Source: Nematostella vectensis (lineage: Eukaryota; Cnidaria; Anthozoa; Actiniaria; Edwardsiidae). From it: a stretch of DNA of 64,000 nt. The stretch lies in the NCBI RefSeq assembly GCF_932526225.1, contig NC_064040.1, positions 1,302,001 through 1,366,000 of the forward strand, written 5' to 3'. Shown here in pieces: positions 33,160 to 42,600 of the stretch (the stretch's first letter is position 1; each line of letters opens with the position of its first letter). The notes under the pieces are model-generated. The model saw nothing but the letters and a program-made list of their open reading frames with translations, did no database searches and was not told the origin of the DNA. Both the position numbers and the translations under genes were made by a program.

Positions 33160-36100
33160 TCATTTTCTGACTCTGTTTAGATCTTCTTGTCCTTTGACTT
33201 TCCAGACAGGATCATTGGAGCTTGTATTTTCAGCTAAGACTTTGAAGAGCTGAGCATTCCGTCTTTCTGTTTCTGCTAAAGCCTTTGGATTGGTGTGTTC
33301 TTTTGGTAGTCTCTGAGGAAAACAAAACATTATTACACCTTGTGAAAATAAATCATAATAAGTAATGTATAATTTGTCTGTTGTTTTTTATTAACATTTT
33401 TTGCATAAATTCACTTGCACATTTTTATCTAAGTTCCCCCTCCCCCATGTATCCGCCATAATACAAGGTAGTTGACCATCTTTTTCCGGGTTTGGATGAT
33501 TTGGCCATATCGAAAAAAATATGTGAAATTATCCAAAGTGGGATCTAGAAAAAGCAAAAATAAAACTATATCTTAGTTCCAGGATGTGGTTAAACACCAA
33601 GGATTTAGAAAACCGTATGCTACACGGATGAAAATATATATAACAAAAAATGTTTATATAGCCCTTATACGGTATAAAATACGTATTAAACTGTCCCATC
33701 GTGAAGCTGAGGAACACATACGTTCTCACATGCTCAAGTACGTTCAACAAATCAAACTCAGGGCAGAAAACCTTCCTAAAACCAGTTCAATTCCACAATA
33801 TCTAATTTTTTTTAATTACAGTACTAACTTTTATTATTTCACAATGAAATACAAAAGTAGAATTGATTAACATAAAATTTGTGTTGTCCGCAGGCATCTA
33901 GTCTGCTTAGCAGCCGCTTTTAGTGTCACGAAGGGCAGCTCAATCGGAAAAAGAAAATATAAAAGCGCTTTATTGGCTTTTGTTATAGAAATTTGGTGCT
34001 CCCTGTGTTTTGGTGTGTTTGGGGCGTGAGGGACTAAGGCCAAGAGACAGAGGGAAAATTGCCTCTCTCCCCCCTGCGTCATCTTTCCACAGGAAGCCCC
34101 ATTAAAAGGTGTCTTATTTATTTGCTTTTTTTTCGGATTGATCGCTGTGGTGGAGGCTAGAAAAATCTTATGATAAGGCCAAGTAAAAATAAACAAATGT
34201 TTCCCGTCCGTATTTAAAAAAAATGGAGCGGGTTGGTGGCTTTCTATTTTTAGTTCTTTATGTCGATGACGAGGTGTATTTACACTCTTTCCAAGAGATA
34301 GTAAGAGTTTTGCGTGATTCTGAGGGGAAATAATAAATGTTTATAAAGCTACACAACTTGCAAGTCATATATTACCGAAACTAATGTTTTCTGCAATGTT
34401 TTCAAAATCTGCAGCACAAGTTATTTCTTGTTTATCTCTCCTCGAGATTGCTTTGTCTTTCTCGTCGGGATTGCTTTGTCTCTCTCCTCGGGATTGCTTC
34501 GTCTCTCTCCTCGGGATTGCTTTGTCTCTATCCTCGGGATTGCTTTGTCTCTCTCTCCTCGGGATTGCTTTGTCTCTCTCCTCGGGATTGCTTTGTCTCT
34601 CTCCTCGGGATTGCTTCGTCTTTCTCGTCGGGATTGCTCCGTCTCTCTAATCGATATTGCTTCGTCTCTCTCCTCGAGATTGCTTCGTCTCTCTCCTCGA
34701 GATTGCTTTGTCTCTCTCCTCGGGATTGCTTCGTCTCTCTCCTCGGGATTGCTTTGTCTCTCTCCTCGGGATTGCTTTGTCTCTCTCCTCGGGATTGCCT
34801 TGTCTCTCTCCTCGGGATTGCTTTGTCTCTCTCCTCGGGATTGCTTTGTCTCTCTCTCCTCGGGATTGCTTTGTCTCTCTCCTCGGGATTGCTTTGTCTC
34901 TCTCCTCGGGATTGCTTCGTCTTTCTCGTCGGGATTGCTCCGTCTCTCTAATCGATATTGCTTCGTCTCTCTCCTCGAGATTGCTTCGTCTCTCTCCTCG
35001 AGATTGCTTTGTCTCTCTCCTCGGGATTGCTTCGTCTCTCTCCTCGGGATTGCTTTGTCTCTCTCCTCGGGATTGCTTTGTCTCTCTCCTCGGGATTGCC
35101 TTGTCTCTCTCCTCGGGATTGCTTTGTCTCTCTCCCCGGGATTGCTTTGTCTCTCTCCTCGGGATTGCTTCGTTTCTCTCGTCGGGATTGCTCCGTTTCT
35201 CTAATCGATATTGCTTCGTCTCTCTCCTCGAGATTGCTTCGTCTCTCTCCTCGGGATTGCTTCACGTCTCTCTCCTCGGGATTGCTTCGTCTCTCTCCTC
35301 GGGATTGCTTCGTCTTTCTAATTGATATTGCTTCGTCTCTTTCCTCGAGATTGCTTCGTCTCTCTCATCGGGATTGCTTCCTCTCTCTCCTCGTGATTGA
35401 TTCGTTTCTCTCCCCTTGATTTCGCGCACGTTTTATGTTGTTCCGTCAAAGGGCTATCCGTATTTGTCTCTCTGGTGTAAAACCTTCTCGCCTGCAGTCG
35501 GTTCATTATCTTCATCCTTAACATCCCCTCTTTAAGTTACTCACTCTCTGCTTCACCACTTCGAATTCTGAGTTCGTCGTCATCGACCCTATTACACACT
35601 TATTCTCCAAATAAGTTCTAAGGCAAGGGAAGTCCTCTCGAGCGCCGTCTAGACTACTTGACTTGCAACTGTCTTCTTCTTCACTGCCTTCCAGTGCGCT
35701 GCCAATGCTATTAAATTTGTTGTCAGTACTATCCAGTTTGAAGGCCGCATTTTCCAGTTTTCCATCCGTGCCGTCTGATTTTCTAACCGCGTTATCCAGT
35801 TTACTGCCCGTGCTTTCCAGTTTACTGCCTGCGAATTTCAAATTGGTGCCCGTATTATCCGGTGGATCTTTACTAAACCACCCGCCTGCATTATTTGTGT
35901 CCTGACTTTGCAGTTTGAATATATTTTTACTTGGCAATTTTTCCTTTTCTTCTATATTAGCCAATACGCGAAGCTGAGAATCCTCTGCTATGGAAGCTCT
36001 TCTCCTAATGCAGTCTTTTGGCGTCTCGTCTTTGCGGCCTTGATGGCGATAGGGAGGTTGAGAATCCACGGCTATGGAAGCTCTTTTCCTAATGCAGTCT

Positions 36101-39100
36101 TTTGGCGTCTCGTCTTTGAGGCCTTGATGGCGATAGGGAGGTTCCAGACCAGGAAGCCGAAAGGTCTGTATGTTTCTCAAGCATCCCTTCGTTTTCTTCG
36201 TTTTATGATTCTTTGATTGGTTCAAACAAAAAATACTGGCTTTTGCTTGTTCTTTTGTGAAGTGATTGCTATGTGTTTTGAATTCATACCTCGTGATTGT
36301 CGGTACAACGTAGCGACAGCATCGATATCACAAGGCAATTAGGCACCAAGTTTGGTAATAAATTTGATCAAACAGTTTTCAGCGTTCCGCTTGTTTTTTT
36401 TCGACCTCTGTTATCAGATGGTCGGAGCGAGCTAACTATGACGTACGTGAGGGTACCATGAAGCAAATATCACCATCTTGATGGTACAGGATTTCTTACG
36501 TAATTTGAATTTCGTGATTGTCAGCCACCCCGAAAAACTTTCTTCAAACAAAACAGGTTATTAGTGCGAATGTATCTTTAGTCTGGTTTTATGAAGCTTG
36601 ATGTCCTCGGCGCTTTCTCATTGGTTAGCGATCTACTAGCGTTCTCATTAGTTAGCAATCTCAACAGCTAAAATTCTAAATCAACAACGTGGAAATAATA
36701 ATGGAAGAATTTAAACTTACCGTATTATTGCAAGTTCCCGCAAGATCGCTTTTGATTGACGTATGAGAATTTGAAAAAAAATGTTTCGGGTAGCCTTTAT
36801 AGTTTAGTGATTAGTGATTTCAATATTCCCTGAACTTTCATCAATAATTTACAACTGCTAAATCACTTTCTGACTTCCATCATTCAACTAAACGAAATAA
36901 AGTTGGTGAGCATTAATGTGCCAGCCCAGCAAAATACGGAGAAAAGAGGCTCTGCTAGCAGCGTGACATTTATATGTAGAGAGGTGGAGTGTAGAGAGGT
37001 GGAGTGTAGAGAGGTGGAGTGTAGAGAGGTGGAGTGTAGAGAGGTGGAGTGTAGAGAGGTGGAGTGTAGAGAGGTGGAGTGTAGAGAGGTGGAGTGTAGA
37101 GAGGTGGAGTGTAGAGAGGTGGAGTGTAGAGAGGTGGAGTGTAGAGAGGTGGAGTGTAGAGAGGTGGAGTGTAGAAAGGTGGAGTGTAGAGAGGTGGAGT
37201 GTAGAGAGGTGGAGTGTAGAAAGGTGGAGTGTAGAGAGGTGGAGTGTAGAGAGGTGGAGTGTAGAAAGGTGGAGTGTAGAGAGGTGGAGTGTAGAGAGGT
37301 GGAGTGTAGAAAGGTGGAGTGTAGAAAGGTGGAGTGTAGAGAGGTGGAGTGTAGAGAGGTGGAGTGTAGAGAGGTGGAGTGTAGAAAGGTGGAGTGTAGA
37401 GAGGTGGAGTGTAGAGAGGTGGAGTGTAGAGAGGTGGAGTGTAGAAAGGTGGAGTGTAGAGAGGTGGAGTGTAGAGAGGTGGAGTGTAGAAAGGTGGAGT
37501 GTAGAGAGGTGGAGTGTAGAGAGGTGGAGTGTAGAGAGGTGGAGTGTAGAAAGGTGGAGTGTAGAAAGGTGGAGTGTAGAGAGGTGGAGTGTAGAGAGGT
37601 GGAGTGTAGAAAGGTGGAGTGTAGAAAGGTGGAGTGTAGAGAGGTGGAGTGTAGAGAGGTGGAGTGTAGAAAGGTGGAGTGTAGAGAGGTGGAGTGTAGA
37701 AAGGTGGAGTGTAGAGAGGTGGAGTGTAGAAAGGTGGAATGTAGAAAGGTGGAGTGTAGAAAGGTGGAGTGTAGAAAGGTGGAGTGTAGAGAGGTGGAGT
37801 GTAGAAAGGTGGAGTGTAGAAAGGTGGAGTGTAGAGAGGCGGAGTGTAGAGAGGTGGAGTGTAGAGAGGTGGAGTGTAGAGAGGTGGAGTGTAGAGAGGT
37901 GGAGTGTAGAAAGGTGGAGTGTAGAGAGGTGGGGTGTAGAGAGGTGGAGTGTAGAAAGGTGGAGTGTCATTGGAAACCATTCAGTGCTAGTCAATGAATC
38001 TGCTTCAAAGATTTTAAATGAAAGAAGCCAAAAGACAATTTAGTTTCAGGAAATTATCAGAGAAAGTTAAAGAAAAATAAAGTAGTTTAATAAATTTAAA
38101 TTAATATTAATAACAAATTTCAATAACGAAATAGTATTTCACCTAACACTAACCATAGTATTTCACCTAACACTACCCTAGTATTTCACCTAACACTAAC
38201 CATCGTATTACACCTTACACTAACCATAGTATTACAGACATTACACCTAACACGAACCATAGTATTACACCTTACACTAACCATAGTAACACTAACCAAA
38301 GTATTACACCTTACACTAACCATAGTATTACACCTTACACTAACTATAGTATTACAGACATTACACCTAACACGAACCATAGTATTACACCTTACACTAA
38401 CCATAGTAACACTAACCATAGTATTAAACCTTACACTAACCATAGTATTACAGACATTACACCTAACACGAACCATAGTTTTACACCTTACACTAACCAT
38501 AGTAACACTAACCAAAGTATTACACCTTACACTAACCATAGTATTACACCTTACACGAACCATAGTATTACACCTTACACTAACCATAGTAACACTAACC
38601 ATAGTATTAAACCTTACACTAACCATAGTATTACAGACATTACACCTAACACGAACCATAGTTTTACACCTTACACTAACCATAGTAACACTAACCAAAG
38701 TATTACACCTTACACTAACCATAGTATTACACCTTACACTAACCATAGTATTAAACCTTACATTAACCATAGTATTACAGACATTACACCTAACACTAAC
38801 CATAGTATTACACCTTACACTAACCATAGTAACACTAACCATAGTATTTCACCAAACACTAGCCAGGCCCTAATTCTATAAATGACATATTGATGCCAGT
38901 CATACATACAAAAATGAGCGATTACAGCTTACTGGGTTGACATGTTGTTTAAATGAAAATAACGCATTTAAATAGTAGGGCGTCTAGCACCGATTTTCAC
39001 CTCGTTTCTGTGAGCCCGCAATCCGGGTCGATAAGGCCTAGATACGGCTAGAAATAGAGCCTATATCTAGCCGTATAACTTAATATGTAGTTTAAAGTAG

Positions 39101-39292
39101 GCTTTTAATATAGTAAGTACTTAAGCAATTATATAACATATAAGTAGATCAGGAAAGCAGAGCTACGAGAACCGATCATACCTTCATCATTTCCTCCTTG
39201 TCAGGGGACGTAACTCTCATTAAGATATATCCACCTCCCACAATACCAATAGTGGCACCAACGCTAAGGAATAATTTTGTGTAGCCAGACAT
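33160..39292 (-). CDS. UQCC3: Ubiquinol-cytochrome c reductase complex assembly factor 3, 2 exons, 87 aa
   Basis: Exon 1 is 39292-39182 (37 codons) and exon 2 is 33312-33160 (50 codons plus TGA), joined in phase 0 with GTATGA and TTCCTCAG splice sites. UQCC3 is a small inner-mitochondrial-membrane protein needed for complex III assembly and cytochrome b stability. Residues 7-27 form one hydrophobic, Gly-rich segment (LFLSVGATIGIVGGGYILM), followed by a charged region. The order SVGA..GI..GGGY, then VTSPDKEEMMK, then an Ala/Gln/Leu helix (AETERRNAQLFKVLAE) and a final W (PVWKVKG) parallels vertebrate UQCC3 (about 93 aa). An upstream in-frame ATG at 39379 would add 29 residues not seen in the family. 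The 5.9-kb intron holds three large minisatellites and an unrelated open frame. Confidence 0.85.
34432..35420. repeat. 23-bp minisatellite (CTTTGTCTCTCTCCTCGGGA) in the UQCC3 intron
   Basis: About 43 copies of the 23-bp unit CTTTGTCTCTCTCCTCGGGATTG, with GCTTCG, CTCGAG and AATCGATATTG variants. A marked block (TTTCTCGTCGGGATTGCTCC then TCTAATCGATATTGC) recurs at about 34618, 34920 and 35174, showing higher-order units of roughly 300 and 250 bp. The unit length is not a multiple of three, and all three frames are open for long stretches. Confidence 0.96.
35518..36225 (-). CDS. Hypothetical 235-aa open frame nested in the UQCC3 intron
   Basis: The minus-strand frame starts MNQSKNHKTKKTKGC and ends at 35518. 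It holds two near-identical copies of a roughly 29-residue segment (PPYRHQGLKDETPKDCIR and PPYRHQGRKDETPKDCIR, each ending RASIAxDSQ). It also has a run of short degenerate repeats (SKLESTG, SKLDNAV, GKLENAA, FKLDSTD, NKFNSIG) and a Glu/Ser-rich stretch. No signal peptide, membrane segment or known domain. The repeats are not explained by DNA tandem arrays alone, since the second set is diverged at DNA level but conserved as xKL[ED]. It is either a young orphan gene or a chance frame; no promoter or splice evidence is visible. Confidence 0.3.
   Translation of the reverse strand: MNQSKNHKTKKTKGCLRNIQTFRLPGLEPPYRHQGLKDETPKDCIRKRASIAVDSQPPYRHQGRKDETPKDCIRRRASIAEDSQLRVLANIEEKEKLPSKNIFKLQSQDTNNAGGWFSKDPPDNTGTNLKFAGSKLESTGSKLDNAVRKSDGTDGKLENAAFKLDSTDNKFNSIGSALEGSEEEDSCKSSSLDGAREDFPCLRTYLENKCVIGSMTTNSEFEVVKQRVSNLKRGC
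36976..37970. repeat. 15-bp minisatellite (GTAGAGAGGTGGAGT), about 66 copies
   Basis: A nearly perfect 15-bp unit is repeated for 1 kb in the UQCC3 intron. Almost all variation is a single GAGAGG/GAAAGG switch; rare variants are GGAAT (about 37735), GGCGGAG (about 37838) and GGGGTG (about 37931). As 15 is a multiple of three, it is open in several frames on both strands (CREVE, LHLST and YTPPL repeats). These are artefacts. Confidence 0.98.
38135..38865. repeat. Minisatellite of ACCATAGTATTACACCTTACACTA units with higher-order structure
   Basis: Units of about 24 bp (CATAGTATTACACCTTACACTAAC) mix with 15-bp (CATAGTAACACTAAC) and 33-bp (CATAGTATTACAGACATTACACCTAACACGAAC) forms. The order of forms recurs every ~180 bp (from about 38340, 38455 and 38630). 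UQCC3 intron; non-coding. Confidence 0.93.
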
Positions 39293-39646
39293 TTTAAAGT
39301 ACATAAAAGTTTTAACAACGAAGATCGCCACTTCTAAACTAGTACTCAGTCTTCTGTGTTTAAAAACACTAAAAAACACAGGGGTACCAAATATCTCATA
39401 AGCAAAACGTCTGATGTGTTCATTAAAACTAAATCATTTCTTTATCGAATTTATTTCTATATCTGATTTTTTTTCTACACTTTTCTTTCGTCTTCCTTGA
39501 GAATCATTTACTTTACGACATCGCACAAAATACAGTACTTTGCCTCTGGGTTACCTGTGGTATGAGAAACGCCTTTTTTTTTCCTCTCCTTGACTAAATT
39601 CGGACATTTTGTTGTTGGGATTTTTTTCAGTGTCTCTGGCACAAAG
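39293..39646. promoter_or_regulatory. Divergent promoter region of UQCC3 and GLO1
   Basis: 354 bp separate the start codons of UQCC3 (minus) and GLO1 (plus), so both promoters must lie here. No TATA box or clear CpG-rich motif was recognised. A pyrimidine tract ending TTTTTTTCAG at 39630 could be an acceptor for a GLO1 5' UTR exon. Confidence 0.5.
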
Positions 39647-42600
39647 ATGTCTCTCTCTGACGCTGATGTTGCTGCTGCTGTCTCACAGCCCGATCCTTGC
39701 ACTAAGGATTTCGTATTTCAGCAGACCATGCTAAGAATCAAGGACCCAAAGGCCTCGCTGGATTTCTACACGCGTGTCATGGGAATGAGGTGGCTGCTTT
39801 GCGCCAAACATTTTTATGCGTTTAAAATTATCTGCTATTTGTTTCGCAAAAATGAACATTTATCACCACCACCACCACTGTTTATAATATGACCATCATC
39901 ATACGACCATCATCACCTACCCCACTGTTATAATCATGTATAAAAAGAACAATACAATACAAAACAATAAACTTTATTTAACGTGGCACAGCTAGGCACT
40001 TGAGTTGAGTCAGCGTTCCCTTGCTCCTGTAGGGGTGCATAGCCATTACCCTCTGAAATGTGCCTATATTAACAAACTTGCCTGCAGTTCATAAGCCAGT
40101 GTTTACTATTTTTTTTAAAAGGCTTCTGACAAAGTATGACTTTCCCTCCATGACTTTCACCTTGTATTTCCTGGGTTATGAGAAAGAGGCAGACATCCCA
40201 AGTGACCCAGTGGAGAGGACCAAATGGGTGTTCATGCGGAGGGCGTGCCTTGAGCTGACTCAGTAAGTATGCCGCTGGAGAGGCATTTCCTTCCATATCC
40301 TTGCAAAATTTGTTTTCAGAGTGTGTGTGTATTTGGCGGGGGATGGGGGGGGGGGGGGGGGGGTAAGGCTGCTCCTAGGCGGAGAAGCCTTTATGCACAC
40401 AGTGCTTACCGCTTATACTTGTGCCATTTGTATTCCTCTCAGCAACTGGGGGACAGAAAATGATCCCAATTTTTCCCACCACAATGGCAATTCTGAGCCG
40501 AAAGGATTCGGTGAGTAAGAGAATAAGGCTTGGTGAGTATTATAATCAGAATTCCATCAATAATAAAGTCTGGATTCATTTAGGATAATAATAAAATCAG
40601 TGTTCTAAGGAATCCTTATTCCATTTATTTGGTATTACAGGTCATATTGGTGTGGTATTTTTTCTGATAATTTGTATTAATCACAGTCCATTTATTTGGC
40701 AGGGCATATTGGTGTGGTATTTTTTGTGATAATTTCTGTTAATCACAGTCCATTTATATGACAGGTCATATTGTTGTGGTATTTTTTGTGATAATTTATA
40801 ATAATCACAGTCCATTTGTATGGCAGGGCATATCGTTGTGGTATTTTTTGTGATAATTTATGTTAATCACAGTCCATTTATATGGCAGGTCATATTGGTG
40901 TGGTATTTTTTCTGATAATTTGTATTAATCACAGTCTGTTCATGTGGCAGGTCATATTTGTGTGGTATTTTTTCTGATAATTTGTGTTGATCAAAGTCTG
41001 TTAATGTCGCAGGTCATATCGGTGTGGTATTTTTTCCGATAGTTTGTGTTAATCACAGTCTGTTCATGTGGCAGGTCATATCGGTGTGGCTGTTCCTGAT
41101 GTGTACAAGGCATGTGAGAGGTTTGACAATCTGGGGATTCCATTTGTGAAAAAGCCCGATGGAGGTAATTGCTAAGCCTATCACATCTGTTTGATAATTT
41201 CTTCCACGGGGATCTCCATAAAGTAGACAGGGGCGATCAACCTATATTTTAGGGTATAAAATTCCAATTACTATCCAATAGGGATTGTCCAACAATTTTT
41301 TCTGATTCCATTATATCTAGGCGGGTCTCACCCTAATGATGACCCAAATCCCTCAAAACATGTACATACACACAATAACATACAATAAACCACAAGTGAA
41401 GTGAACTGATCAGTTAATGTTCGAGGGATGCTTAACAGGAAACGTAAACCAAATGGATTAATTAAAATTCATCTGAGTTTGGCTTCTACTGGGTGGGCCT
41501 TGCTTAATTTCAAGAAACGCTTGCTACGCATTCTTTGATTTAACATAATTCTGACTGAGACTAGGACCCCACTTGTTTTATTTTTATAGTTTGTAGCGGA
41601 GCCAGCGCGGCCGTAGGCGATTTGTAATTGTCTATTGAGGATACGACAGTTATTGGGCTTTTTGTTGTCCTTTTTGTTTACTTTAAGAATGCGAGTACTT
41701 AACTTAGTAATCAAATTATTTGAGCATAACACCTTTTGTTTTGACATTCTTTGTTCTATCTTTATTCTTGATTGTGTTGAAATATTTCATAAAGGCTAAC
41801 CAATATCGTGTTGCATTTGTCATATACTGCTAAAGAAGATTAATGCTAAAGACTGGAAGACATGAGAATTCATAGATCCGACATGTCAATAACGCGCGCA
41901 CGAATAGCCAATCAGGAAAGAGATGGTGCAATAACAGCCATGTGGTCCCACAAAAAGTCGGCAATCGACGGCAAAAAGATTGGTTTGAGATCTTTTTCCG
42001 CGAATCTGGACAAGCAAAATAAGCATCTTCCGGTCAGCGTAGAAAGTGATAGTCCTGTTTTCTTTGACCGGCCACTTTTAGTGTAGAGACTCAAATTGCA
42101 GAAAAACACGTAAAATTTCTGCGAAGAAACGGAAAACAAAAAGCAAACAACTCACATATACAAGAACAGTGTAAGTTATACCATTAAACTTGTGTTTGAT
42201 ATTATCCTAGGTTACTTCAATTACATATTAGAATGATGAGACTGTCGTTTGTATTATTGCTGTAAATCTTGACACGTGCCGATAAAACTTGTAGTTAAAA
42301 AAGTCAGGCGTAAACTGCAAATTCGGCATTCTCTTCTACTTTTCCCCGCACTTAAATCACTGCAAGTTGACAAAAATAGCTTTGAAAGCACATAAACACA
42401 TTATAGTACCTACCGAAGAAAGCACCGCTTTATCTTATCATTTCCAAGTTTTCGTATTTCGGGCTGGATTCGGGTCGTTTCCATTCAACAACCAAACTTG
42501 TAGTTATCTATTTCTATGCTTCTCTACAAGATTTTCACCAAGCTTGGACAACAAATCGATTTCTATCATGTTAGATGACTGTCTTTTATTTCCTAAGTCG

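Noticed and set aside
34428-35419. Long Leu/Ser/Arg/Asp repeat frames (LGIALSLSSGLL type) and the antisense ERRSNPEERDKAI frame
   Set aside because: They follow the 23-bp minisatellite; no start context, splice partner or domain supports expression.
36888-37997. Open frames of 336-368 codons on both strands (CREVE, LHLST, YTPPL repeats)
   Set aside because: All arise from the 15-bp array; simultaneous opening on both strands shows there is no coding constraint.
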